Below are positions 1 to 9,442 of a stretch of DNA of 64,000 nucleotides, one piece after another. Every line of letters starts with the position of its first letter. Positions within the stretch are counted from its first letter, which is position 1. The translations under genes were made by a program, and so were the position numbers. Location of the stretch: positions 341,944,256 to 342,008,255 of the forward strand of contig JAUMIR010000003.1 of the NCBI GenBank assembly GCA_030847615.1, written 5' to 3'. The notes beneath the pieces were generated by a model. It was given only the letters and a program-made list of their open reading frames with translations. It did not search any database and was not told the origin of the DNA. The stretch comes from Gambelia wislizenii (Eukaryota > Chordata > Lepidosauria > Squamata > Crotaphytidae).

Positions 1-100
1 CCCAACCATTCTCTGAAGATGCCAGCCACAGATGCAGGCGAAACATCAGAAGTAAACTCTTCCAGAGCACAGCATCACAGCCTGGAAAAAACCCAAAGAA
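1..100 (+). mobile_element. Penelope-like element 3' tail (fragment)
   Basis: The first 100 bases repeat the tail of the Penelope-like pair at 55.1-55.9 kb: CTGAAGATGCCAGCCACAG, then a GCAGGCGAAAC block and 'aactcttccag'. No coding part lies inside the window; the element may start before base 1. The block at 9-51 can be drawn as a hammerhead-ribozyme core (see findings). Family placement is inferred from the linked endonuclease remnant at 55.3-55.6 kb. Confidence 0.55.
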
Positions 101-836
101 AATTTACAGTAATACTTTCAGTTGGAGGGAAATGAACCAACCTCCCACAAACTGGTACCCAGATATTCTGGGCTACAATTCCGATCATCCGTCAGCATTG
201 GTCAAGGCAGCTAATAGGAGTAAATGGAATTTCAAAACATCTCAAGGGCTTTAGAGAGCTGGTGTAAGCTCTCTGGAATGTATGGGGAAATCAGTGCAGT
301 GTCAGTATGTTTCTGCATGTGTATCATTTATTACCAAGTTCCTTCAGAGGCAGCATAATTTTGGAGGAGTGATTATCATCAGCTTGCAGCAAATTGTAAC
401 GACAAAATCATAACCCCTTGAAATTGAGAGTTCATAATAAGCAAGACCTTTCACTAGGGTTCGTAATAAGCAAACTGTTCACTAGATTTGTGGACACGGA
501 GTTTGTTGTTACCAGTCACTGCTATAGGGAGGTATCAAATGAAAAATGAATGTTCTGTCTTGTATAAAGTCTTCATTGTCCTTGGGGTCAAATAATATTG
601 CAGACTTCAGGAGTAGGATAACTTATAATGAAGGCAGTCAGGGGAAAATGTATTTAGTACTAAGATGAACAACAGTGTTCTAATTCTAGGACGAGAGTTC
701 TGAAACCTTTTGATGGTGGATAATTACTGACTTTTTCCAGAAGAAACTTTTTTTGTTTCTTGGAGTCTGGCTCAGAAGATTTCTGCCTGCAGCATGTAGC
801 TGGGGCCTAAGAATCAAACATGCAAAGAGCTATGGT
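101..836. other. Unassigned, no gene seen
   Basis: Moderately AT-rich sequence without a coding frame of note, without terminal repeats and without matches to other parts of the window that I can recognise. Confidence 0.5.
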
Positions 837-957
837 GGATCAAACCAAAGGCCTGTCTAGTGCTTGGGTCATACCAAAGGGCTATTTAGTCCTGAATCAA
901 ACCAAAAAGTACCCAGTGTTGGATCAAACCAAAGGTCTATATATCCAGCATTCTATT
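837..957 (+). repeat. Imperfect tandem repeat, about 28-32 bp unit
   Basis: Four diverged units each contain a variant of GATCAAACCAAAGGYCT followed by a short TAGT/CAGT segment. The array stops about 20 bp before the CR1 copy begins. The motif resembles a dispersed amniote repeat block but I cannot name the family. Confidence 0.55.
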
Positions 958-976
958 TCCACTGTGTTCCTCTAGG

Positions 977-1378
977 TGTGATGTGACCGAGAGGCTGACA
1001 AGACTTGTCAAGCCTATGGATCATTACCTCTTCCTTTTGGTCCATGTGGGAACCAATGATACTGCAAGGCACAGCTTTCCCAAGATCAGAAGAGATTATG
1101 AGGCCCTGGGGAGGAAGCTGAAAGAAATGGACGCACAGGTTGTCATCTCGTCTCTTCTGCCAGTTGAAGGGCATGGTCCAAGAAGGGAGAGGAAAATAGC
1201 CGACGTAAACAACTGGCTCCGTAGATGGTGTCGCCGAGAACAAATTGGATTCTTGGATCATGGACTGCGCTTCCATGAGGGGGGACTTCTGGCAAGAGAT
1301 GGGGTGCATCTTACAACAGTTGGAAGAAACATTTTTGCCAACAGTCTCAAGAATTTGATCAGGAGGGCTTTAAACTGA
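977..1378 (+). pseudogene. CR1 ORF1 remnant, SGNH-type esterase domain (C-terminal part)
   Basis: The reading frame is open from the truncation point to TGA at 1376-1378, with no true ATG because the 5' part is missing; a GTG at 983 is an internal Val codon. Seen motifs are HVGTNDT (block III of SGNH hydrolases) near codon 22 and DGVHLT near the C-terminus, which carries the catalytic Asp-His pair. The catalytic-Ser block GDS is absent here but present in the other CR1 copy near 12865. In CR1 elements ORF1 is an RNA-binding/esterase protein needed for retrotransposition, probably acting in the ribonucleoprotein particle. Downstream ORF2 begins only six bases after the stop, in another frame, which suggests reinitiation. 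The fragment cannot be functional alone. Confidence 0.9.
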
Positions 1379-1383
1379 ATCAA

Positions 1384-3513
1384 ATGGGAGAGGGAGACAG
1401 TATTCTGGAAGGCAAAAGGGCTGGAGAAAATAGTCAAACTGTCATAGAGGGAACAAGGCAAACAGCGCAAGGACCCAACAGTGGGAGGCAAAAAAACTTG
1501 CACAGGCAGCAAGTAAAGGGAACACATGGTCTTAGATGTCTCTACACTAATGCACAGAGCATGGGAAATAAGCAAGATGAACTTGAACTCCTCACACTAC
1601 AAAACAAATATGATATAATAGGCATTACTGAAACCTGGTGGGATGAGTCTCATGATTGGAATGTAGGAATAAAGGGGTATAACCTTTTTAAGAGAAACAG
1701 GCCAAACAGGAAAGGAGGAGGAATAGCATTATATGTCAGGGATATTTACAGCAGTGAAGTGATCCATGACATCAATACTGGAAGCCAGGTGGAGAGCATC
1801 TGGATAAAAATTAAAGGGGAGGGAAACAACAGGGATGTTATTGTGGGACTCTACTACAGACCCCCAAATCAGATGGAGGAATTGGATGATGCCTTTCTAG
1901 AACAGATGAACACACATGCAGAAAGGAGAGATGTAGTAGTGATGGGTGACTTCAACTATCCTGATATTTGCTGGCAATCTAACTCAGCCAAAACTTCAAG
2001 GTCTAGCAAATTCCTTACATGCCTGGAAGACAATTTCATGGTCCAAAGGGTGGAAGAGGCAACAAGGGGGTCAGCTATTTTAGATCTGATCCTAACCAAC
2101 AGAGATGACCTGGTTAATGGGGTGCAAGGGGTGGGATCCTTAGGTGAGAGTGATCATGTTCTCCTGGAGTTTGTTATACAATGGAAAGGAGAAGCCAGGC
2201 ATAGTCAGACACGCCTTCTTGACTTTAGGAGAGCTGATTTCAATAAACTCAGGGAAACACTGAGGGTGATCCCATGGTCAGGAATACTAAAAGAGAAGAG
2301 ACCTCAAGACGGATGGGACTTTCTCAAAAGGGAGATACTGAAGGCACAATTTCAAACAGTACCATTGAGGAAGAAAAATGGGAGGTGTCTCAAGAAACCA
2401 GGATGGATGACTAAAGAACTTTCAATGCAGCTAAGTTTTAAACGGAACATGTATAGGAAATGGAAAAGGGGGGAAATCACCAAAGAAGAATTCAAACAGA
2501 TAGTGAACATGTGTAGGAGTAAAGTCAGAAAAGCTAAAGTGCAGAATGAGCTCAGGCTTGCTAGGGAGGTTAAGAACAATAAAAAGGGGTTTTTTGGGTA
2601 TGTCCACAGCAAAAGGAGGAAGAAGGAAATGATAGGGCCGCTACGTGAAGAAGATGGCAAAATGCTAACAGGGGACAGAGAAAAGGCAGAATTACTCAAC
2701 ACCTTCTTTGCCTCAGTGTTTTCAGAAAAGGAAAAGGAGGACCAACCTGAGGAGAATGGAACAGAGGACACAATAGGGGAAATCCAGCTCAAAATAAGTA
2801 AAGAGGTAGTACAGGAATACCTTCTTAAGCTAAATGAATTTAAATCTCCAGGACCAGATGAACTACATCCAAGAGTATTAAAAGAGCTGGCAAATATAAT
2901 CTCAGAGCCATTGGCAATAATCTTTGAGAACTCCTGGAGAACAGGAGAAGTCCCAGCAGACTGGAGGAGGGCAAACATTGTTCCCATCTTCAAAAAGGGG
3001 AAAAAAGAGGATCCCAACAATTATCGTCCAGTTAGTCTGACATCAATACCAGGGAAGATTCTAGAGCAGATCATTAAACAGAGAGTCTGTGAACATTTAG
3101 AAGGCAGTGCCATAATCACAAAAGGTCAACATGGGTTTCAGAGAAACAAGTCATGCCAGACTAATCTGATCTCTTTTTTTGATAGAGTTACCAGCTTGGT
3201 AGATGAAGGGAATGCTATGGACATCGCATACCTTGATTTCAGTAAGGCCTTTGACAAGGTTCCCCATGACATTCTTGCAAACAAGCTTGTAAAATGTGGG
3301 CTACACAGATTAACTGTTCAATGGAATTGTAATTGGTTGACCGGCCGAACCCAAAGGGTGCTCAGCAGTGGCTCCTCTTCGTCTTGGAAAGATGTGACCA
3401 GTGGGATGCCACAGGGTTCTGTCCTGGGCCCAGTGCTATTCAACATCTTTATCAATGACTTGGATGAGGGAATTAGGGGCATACTTATCAAATTTGAGAT
3501 GACACCAAATTAG
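1384..3513 (+). pseudogene. CR1 ORF2: AP endonuclease and reverse transcriptase, frameshifted at the catalytic motif
   Basis: A 709-codon open frame starts with ATG right after the ORF1 stop. The N-terminal domain (about residues 45-260) is an apurinic-like endonuclease: NAQSMGNK near residue 57, ETWW near 83, GDFN near 188 and SDH near 256. The reverse transcriptase follows: [15 protein letters not shown] near 495, YRPVSLTS near 545, [13 protein letters not shown] (motif A, first catalytic Asp) near 618, and [10 protein letters not shown] (motif B) near 675. The next motif should be FADDT. Instead a single C is missing against the - strand copy, and the frame reads FEMTP and stops. A second one-base loss follows near 3538. 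ORF2 nicks the target and primes cDNA synthesis; this copy cannot do so. Confidence 0.93.
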
Positions 3514-3595
3514 GAGGAGTAGCTAATACCCTAGAGAGAGGATCAAAATTCAGAATGACCTGGATAGACTGGAGAGCTGGGCCAAAGCTAACAAA

Positions 3596-4294
3596 ATGAA
3601 ATTCAATACGGAGAAATGTAAAGTACTGCATTTAGGACGGAAAAATGAAATGCATAAATATAGGATGGGAGAGACCTGGCTGAATGAGACTACGTGCGAA
3701 AGGGATCTAGGAGTCCCAGTAGACCACAAATTAAACATGAGCCAACGGTGCGATGTGGCAGCTAAAAAGGCCAATGCGATTTTGGGCTGTATCAATAGAA
3801 GTATAGTGTCTAGATCAAGGGAAGTAATAGTGCCACTCTATTCTGCCTTGGTTAGACCTCACTTAGAATACTGTGTCCAGTTCTGGGCACCACAATTAAA
3901 AAAGGATATTGACAAATTGGAGCGTGTCCAGAGAAGGGCAACTAAAATGGTGAAAGGTCTGGAAATGATGCCTTATGAGGAGAGACTTAGGGAGCTGGGT
4001 ATGTTTAGCCTGGGAAAAAGACGGTTAAGAGGCGATATGATAGCCCTGTTTAAGTATTTGAAGGGGTGTCACGCTGAGGATGGAGCGGGCTTGTTTTCTG
4101 CTGCTCCAGAGACTGGAACACGGAGCAATGGGTGCAAGCTCCAGGAACAGAGATTCCACCTCACCATTAGGAGGAACTTTTTGACAGTAAGAGCTGTTCG
4201 GCAGTGGAACGCACTCCCTCGGAGTGTGGTGGGGTCTCCTTCCTTGGAAGTTTTTAAACAGAGGCTGGATGGCCATCTGTTGGGGATGCTTTGA
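3596..4294 (+). pseudogene. CR1 ORF2 C-terminal part (after frameshift)
   Basis: This frame continues the reverse transcriptase in another phase. It begins with the KFNTEKCKVLHLG block, then CERDLGV, and runs through the conserved CR1 tail region (YSALVRPHLEYCVQFWAP; LERVQRRATKMVKGL; FKYLKGCH) to the stop at 4292-4294. It has no start of its own; the first Met is internal. The same C-terminal block is what survives in most CR1 tails in the window (4.9, 34.6, 57.0 and 63.7 kb), because those copies are strongly 5'-truncated. Confidence 0.92.
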
Positions 4295-4380
4295 TCGTGA
4301 TTTTCTTCATGGCAGGGTGTTGGACTGGATGGCCCTCGTGGTCTCTTCCAACTCTGCAATTCTATGATTCTATGATTCTA

Positions 4381-4877
4381 GGTGCTTCAGGGACCCTGAC
4401 AAGCAGGGCATCAGTGAAATAGAATGCAGGTTGATCCCTGTCTCCACGGGGGATATGTTCCTGGACTTACCGTGGAAACATGAAACTGGATAATAGTGAA
4501 CCCTATTATTTTCAAATGAAAAATAAGAGAGGCTGGTGGGCCTTATTGGGTGTCATACGGCACAGCTTCTCTGTGAACTGGCGGTGGCAGGGGTGGACAG
4601 GTGGCAAGGAGGACCAGAGCTCAGCTGGGGGGCCAGAGGGGAGAGGACAACCTCCAGTCCCTTGCCCAGGTCCAATCTTGCCTGCCCAAGCCCGGCTGGG
4701 GATGTGGAACCATGCCCAGAGGCTGCCTCACTTTCCTTCCTTCCTTCCCTCCTTCCCCAAGAGCAGGAAGTGTGGCCAGGCACAACCAATCTGCCCGTCC
4801 ACTGCCTGGTTGGTGCCCAGAGGCTTTCCACTTCATCTCCCTGATGGGAGGTCTGCCCAGAGAGGCACAGCCAGGCT
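4381..4877. other. Unassigned GC-rich segment
   Basis: Between two CR1 pieces lies a segment with long runs of G/C-rich, purine/pyrimidine-biased DNA and a CTTCC run near 4735. Overlapping frames of 90-158 codons exist on both strands, but they look like low-complexity Gly/Pro/Ser-rich products of composition and match nothing I know. The first 120 bp have wording like the interior of TA-flanked MITEs ('gggggatatgttcc'). I call no gene. Confidence 0.4.
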
Positions 4878-5247
4878 TAGAATAATAGAGTTTGAAGAGA
4901 TCACAAGGGTCATCCAGTCCAACCCTCCTGCCATGCAGGAATACAAAATCAAATAATTCCTGGCAGATGGCCATCCAGCCTCTGCTTAAAAACGTCTGAA
5001 GAAGGAGACTCCACCACACTCCAAGTCAATGCATCCCACTGCCAAACACCTCTTACTGTCAGGAAGTTCTTCCTAGTGTTTAGGTGGAATCTCTTTTCCT
5101 GTAGTTTTGAGTCCATTGCTCCATGTCCTAGGTTCTGGAGCCGAAGAAAACAAGTTTGCTCCATCCTCAGTATGACATCCTTTCAAATATTTAAACATGG
5201 CTATCATGTCCCCTCTTAACCTTCTCTTCCCCAGGCTAAACATAGGC
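4878..5247 (-). mobile_element. CR1 3' end fragment
   Basis: The - strand reads the CR1 C-terminal block (FKYLKGCH-like region, FHLNTRKNFLTVR, then VFKQRLDGHLPGI) and the 'TTGGACTGGATGACC' tail. The 3' octamer repeat has decayed to a single 'attctaag'-like remnant. Confidence 0.85.
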
Positions 5248-5534
5248 TTGTCATGAGTTTCCAGGCAGAGATGCCAAATGCTTCTGTCTGCTCAGAGAGG
5301 CATGGAAAAGAAAAGTGGAGGCAAGTACAAGAAAAAGCCCAGATGCATTTTGGAATGTATCTTCTTTTTTTCTTTGCTCTGTTTTTTTCTATTTTCTCCT
5401 TGTGTTCTTTTTTCTTTCTGTAGTCATGGCATTGTGTTTTATATATCTGAAAATTTAATCAAACTTCTTAATGAAAACAGTGGTCTCTTGGCAAGATTTG
5501 TTCAGAGGGGGAGTGCTTTTGCCTTCCTCTAAGG

Positions 5535-5640
5535 ATGAAAGAGTGTGATGTGCCCTTGGGCACCCAGTGGGTTTCCATGGCTCAGTGGAAATTCAAATTC
5601 TGGTCTCCACTCAGACCACTACACCATGCTGGCTCTCACA
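5535..5640 (-). mobile_element. Sauria-type SINE, head fragment
   Basis: On - it reads GAGAGCCAGCATGGTGTAGTGG (polymerase III A-box region), a degenerate B box and 'AAACCCACTGGGTG'. The B-box-like stretch is diverged and the Bov-B-type tail is missing. Confidence 0.7.
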
Positions 5641-5943
5641 TATACCGTATAGCTACTTGGACAGATATCATTGTGTTTCATCGTATTTTGAAATGCATTC
5701 TACTGATGAAAAACGCATTCATTTTTATGTTATACATTCATGGAAAATGTTTGGACATTAAAAAATGGAGCACCAGTGCTCTCTGGTGGTGATAAAGTCC
5801 ATTTCCCCCCTTAAAATATTAGATTGTAGGATAACAATTGTACTCTGTTTTCTATGGATGGAACATTGGTATATAGGTGTAAAAAGAGAAGCATTTTTAC
5901 AAATGTTTTCCTTTAATTTTTCAATTGATCTATCACTCTGTCT

Positions 5944-5948
5944 CTATC

Positions 5949-5992
<44 letters not shown>
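5944..5992. repeat. (TCTA)n microsatellite
   Basis: Twelve or so uninterrupted tetranucleotide units. Confidence 0.97.
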
Positions 5993-6107
5993 AAGTCTTG
6001 ATCACCAAGGAGCACTTTGTCTCACAATAGATGTTTTCACTGAGACTCTCAAATCCAATTAAATTATTCCCCTTCCTATTGGGGACATGTCCCCAATGCA
6101 ATGTAAA

Positions 6108-6177
6108 GCAATCTGATTCATTGCACAATGACATCACTGATAGCAATTTGATTCATTGAACAATGACATTACCTTCC
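6108..6177. repeat. Two-unit tandem duplication, 35-bp period
   Basis: GCAATCTGATTCATTGCACA begins at 6108 and its near copy begins at 6143. Confidence 0.8.
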
Positions 6178-6292
6178 CAGACAACATACCAAAAAGCTGA
6201 GAAAAAGAGGGATGCGCTTTGAGTGGGAAGAAGCTGGGATTGACAGTGCTGATTTTTTTTTTTAAAAAATAGCCCTTTTGAGGTCATTACTA

Positions 6293-6593
6293 CAGTCACC
6301 CCTTCACATTGGTGGGGGTTAGGTACAGAAGACCCCCGTGAATGTGAAAAATCCATGAATAATACCAGGCCTCCCCCCGCCCTCCTGACAGCAGCGACGG
6401 GGTGCCGTCGCCACTCCCCCCCCTCCTGAAAGTGGCAATGAGGCTTCAGAAGCCCTGTCACCTCTTTCCCCCAACCACCCCCTGCCCTCCCGAAAGCCCT
6501 GTCGCAACTCCCCCCCCCCACCGTCCCCAGAGTGGCAAACTGCAAATATATGGAACCGTGAGTGTGAAAGCAGTGAATGTGGAGGGAGGACTG
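6293..6593. mobile_element. TA-flanked MITE, GC-rich interior (Tigger/mariner-like)
   Basis: Ends are inverted: CAGTCACCCCTTCACATT on the left and, read on the other strand, CAGTCCTCCCTCCACATT on the right. TA dinucleotides flank both ends (6291-6292 and 6594-6595). TA duplication and CAGT ends fit the Tc1/mariner-pogo group. The interior is C-rich with three similar CCCTCCTGA/CCCTCCCGA blocks and no coding potential. Confidence 0.7.
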
Positions 6594-6595
6594 TA

Positions 6596-7044
6596 GATCT
6601 TTTTAGTTGGAATTTGCATTTAGGCTTCTATGTGTCAGAATGATTTTGCTTGTTTGACACTCAGAGCAAATTAAGGGAACAGAGATTGTGCTACCTGTCT
6701 TGCTGCCTATCTTGTGGTGCTTGGCAAAGAAGCCACCTTGGCATTGGTGACATGTCCCCTCTAGGGATGGAAATGAATTTCACTTGATTTGAGGTTTGGA
6801 CATCTGCATGTTTCTGAGGTGTGTAGTGCATTTCAGAGAAATAAAATATCAACCGTGTACACATTTTAAAAATGTGAATGGATAAAAATGCATAGTCTGG
6901 AAAAAGATATGGCGCCATCATGCTTTAAGGAATGGGGAAATGTGGACTAAATGTATACATTAGGAACAATGCATATAGAAAATGCAGAAGAGCAAGCAAA
7001 ATCTTGAAGCCAGATACCAGCAATATAGGTAGCATCTAAAGAAA
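6596..7044. other. Unassigned, no gene seen
   Basis: AT-rich sequence with no recognisable element or coding frame. Confidence 0.4.
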
Positions 7045-7698
7045 CAACAAAATCAACATTAGGAAGAACTTCTTTATTGTAAGAGCTTGTTATGTACTGG
7101 TTTCTTCAGACTCAGTGACCAGCAGTTTCAAAGTTAAAAACAGAAAACTCTATTATCATAGTAATCCAAAGAGCTAACCCTACAAGTTCGTTGCTCAAAA
7201 TGAAAGCTAACTAACAAGCCATAAACTAAAAGCATTCTACAATCTACAAAATCTGGTGGGCTATACAGTATTGGCTATCCACCATCCATCCCCACATTCA
7301 GTTCCCACCAGACCCGGGCTCAGCCTCCTTTCCCTATAGCTGAGACCAGGTGCCGGTTTTAACAAACCATTAAAAACATAGAGCACCTATTCCCTTTTCC
7401 CAGTTAGACTACAGTACATACTCATTATCAAGTACAAAGGAATGCAAACACAGTTAGCCACAAAGTGATAGAACAGAATTAAACTTAGCAGGAAAAGGTC
7501 ACATCCAGGACTGATCTTGACAGAGCTGTCCAACAGCAGAATAGACTGCCTTGGAGGATGGTGGAGTTTTCTTCTTTGGAAGTTTAAAAACACAGGTTGG
7601 ACGGTGACCTTTTGGGAGTTGTTTAATTGTGTATTCCTGCATGTGAGGGGGTTAGATTAGATGGCCCTTATGGTCCCTTCCAACTCTATGATTCTATG
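7045..7698 (+). mobile_element. CR1 3' tail, split by a solo LTR
   Basis: The left part (to 7087) reads AGGAAGAACTTCTTTATTGT, and the right part (from 7523) resumes with the 'CAGCAGAATAGACTGCC' block and ends in ATTCTATGATTCTATG. The two halves are one CR1 tail interrupted by the element at 7088-7522. Confidence 0.88.
7088..7522 (-). mobile_element. Solo LTR with 5-bp target duplication
   Basis: The insert begins TGTTATGTAC and ends CTTGACA, so both ends obey the TG...CA rule. GAGCT is repeated at 7083-7087 and 7523-7527. Parts of it (the 'aaaatctggtgggc' block near 7240) recur at 46.26-46.33 kb. The sense strand is taken as - because the related copy has AATAAAG on that strand. A 5-bp duplication fits gypsy, copia or BEL elements; I cannot choose between them. 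Confidence 0.65.
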
Positions 7699-8681
7699 AG
7701 AGGGTAGCATTTAGGTTTAAGACAGTTTTGTTTGCCTACAATGATATAATCTCACAACTAAATGTAAAGAGCTATATCTTACAACATAAGGGTGACATAA
7801 TCACTAAGGCTAATTGATCATTTGCTAGCTAGAGAAGCACATAACACAAGAGGTAGAAACAATCCTTTGGAAACCTCTCTAGAGATGTTAGAATCGTAGG
7901 GGCTGTCTGAAAGGTGAAAATACTCTTCATTGAATGTGACGCGAATCCTACTAGTCTTAATTGGATTGCGCATTGTTACATCATATTTGGAAGGAGGGGG
8001 GCTGTCATGATGGAGTGACTACAACTCTCATCATGGAGCCAGATCACATTTCCAAGAACTGCATTTCCGATCATCTGTAAATTTCCATTCCCTGCTTTCC
8101 AAGACAAAAGGTAATACAGGGGGTGGGACCCTCATTTCCAAAACATCACATCACATCACCTGACAGGAGAGCCAATCAGATTTGGCAATGCAGAGCCAAT
8201 CAGATTTGGCTAATGGAGTTTTGAGTTTCTGCAGTCCTTTGTCTGAGACACATGGTCTTGCGAATGTCTGAGGAGCAGACCTCACACATGGCTGAGGAGT
8301 GATCAAGAACAGCCACATGTGATACCATGAGGCCTGAAGGGCAGGCCTCTCTGAACCACTCTGAATTTCCATCATCAGAAACTGATAGCATGTACTTCAT
8401 AAAATGTGAGTTAGGATCTTCTTAGCTTAGGAGAATATGTCTAAGTAGAAGTGCGTTAGTTTTTGTGATTTATTTTAACCCTCTGACTGAATGCTATTCG
8501 ATGTAATTGTGGGAGAGAGGCTTGCGTACCCTAATGATGTTTTGAGCTATGCTGGCGGTGGCATAATAGCCACTGGTAGGGTCTCCCATGCCAGACAGGT
8601 CAAAACCAAAGGGTCTGACAAAGAGCGTCAAAAGGCAGGATGGGCTCTCTAGCCTTATGGCAACCATCCTAGGAGAAAAAA
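7699..8681. other. Mostly unassigned; contains a duplicated CCAAT-bearing 24-mer
   Basis: No coding frame of note. At 8168-8216 a 24-bp unit AGAGCCAATCAGATTTGGC... is present twice in tandem, each with a CCAAT box. Around 8005-8040 the sequence 'tcatgatggagtgactacaactctcatcatgg' forms an imperfect hairpin. Confidence 0.45.
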
Positions 8682-8770
8682 TCATAGAATTGTAGAGTTG
8701 GAAGAGACCAATGAGGGCCATCCAGTCCAACACCCTGCCATGCAGGAATACACAATCAAAGCATCCCTTT
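8682..8770 (-). mobile_element. CR1 3' terminus fragment
   Basis: Reads on - the terminal 'GTTGGACTGGATGGCCCTCA' block followed by CAATTCTATGATTT. Confidence 0.85.
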
Positions 8771-8772
8771 TG

Positions 8773-8905
8773 CTAGTGCCCTCCTCTGAAATATAGCCTA
8801 CAGCATGTGGGATTTGTTGGCAGTCTCCCATCCAAGTCCTAACCAGGGTTGACCATGCTTAGTTTTCAAGATCAGATGGGATCTGGTGCCTTGAGGGTAT
8901 TTAGC
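8773..8905 (-). mobile_element. 5S-rRNA-derived SINE fragment
   Basis: On - the segment reads ACTAAGCATGGTCAACCCTG and GGTTAGGACTTGGATGGGAG, matching the internal promoter half of 5S rRNA with several substitutions. It is followed by TGTAGGCTATATTTCAGAG, which is not 5S. A 5S-derived head on a Sauria SINE-type body is known in lizards. It is not a functional 5S gene. Confidence 0.8.
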
Positions 8906-9354
8906 CCTTAGTGTGCATTACCTATTTGCTTTTTTTAGTCATGTGATGGGACACCAAGCTACTCCTGTCCATCTTGGAAAATCTTCTGTGTATTGGCTAC
9001 GTACTTTCCAGGGCCAGTTTCACCAACAAAAGACCAGAAGTCACTTTTGCTTGAAATAGAATAAACATAAAATAGAGGTGTAACTCTGAAGATAGTGGAT
9101 CCTATACCCCAAACATAGGAGGTTGGTACAGCAGCTGTCCACCCACAACCATTCTCTGAGCCTCCCAAAAAAACTTTCCTCACAGCCCTTCCAGAGTCTA
9201 GTATTTTCAGCATGAAGAAGAAGTTGCGTGTTGCTAGTAACAGTGGTGGGGAACAATGCAGCCAGTATGCTTTTTAGAGGAAGACAACAGCTCCTACCGG
9301 CAAACAAGTTCGCCATCCATTGCGTCCTGCTCATCCGTGCTGGCAAATGATACT
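8906..9354. other. Unassigned, no gene seen
   Basis: No repeats or coding frames that I can identify; frames of 84-101 codons on - show no family motif. Confidence 0.4.
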
Positions 9355-9442
9355 CATAGAATCATAGAATCATAGAATTGTAGAGTTGGAAGAGACCACG
9401 AGGGCCATCCAGTCCAACCCCCTGCCATGCAGGAAATCTTGA

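Larger units (their letters stand above)
977..4380 (+). mobile_element. CR1 LINE, 5'-truncated copy 1
   Basis: Order seen: the esterase end of ORF1, a 5-base gap, ORF2 with endonuclease and reverse transcriptase, a short 3' UTR, and three ATTCTATG-type repeats at the 3' end. That 3' octamer is diagnostic of CR1 retrotransposons. Compared with the - strand copy at 9.4-13.4 kb it starts inside ORF1, as expected from incomplete target-primed reverse transcription. I see no clear target-site duplication, which is normal for CR1. Coding is broken only in the reverse transcriptase. Confidence 0.95.

Noticed and set aside
837..957. CRISPR-like array
   Set aside because: Units are diverged, spacers are not unique or of constant length, and the genome is vertebrate.
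2352..3020. 222-codon frame on the strand opposite CR1 ORF2 (and its twin at 10969-11637)
   Set aside because: It is the mirror of conserved ORF2 sequence and appears in both copies for that reason; Ser/Leu/Phe-rich composition is what the antisense of a Lys/Glu-rich protein gives.
1384..3513. A host reverse transcriptase or endonuclease gene
   Set aside because: Order, motifs, the ATTCTATG 3' repeat and a second damaged copy make it a CR1 retrotransposon.
4480..4956. 158-codon Pro/Gly-rich frame and overlapping frames
   Set aside because: GC-rich composition opens several phases on both strands at once; no domain.
8820..8900. A 5S rRNA gene
   Set aside because: Only the promoter half is similar, with several changes and a non-5S tail; it is a SINE.
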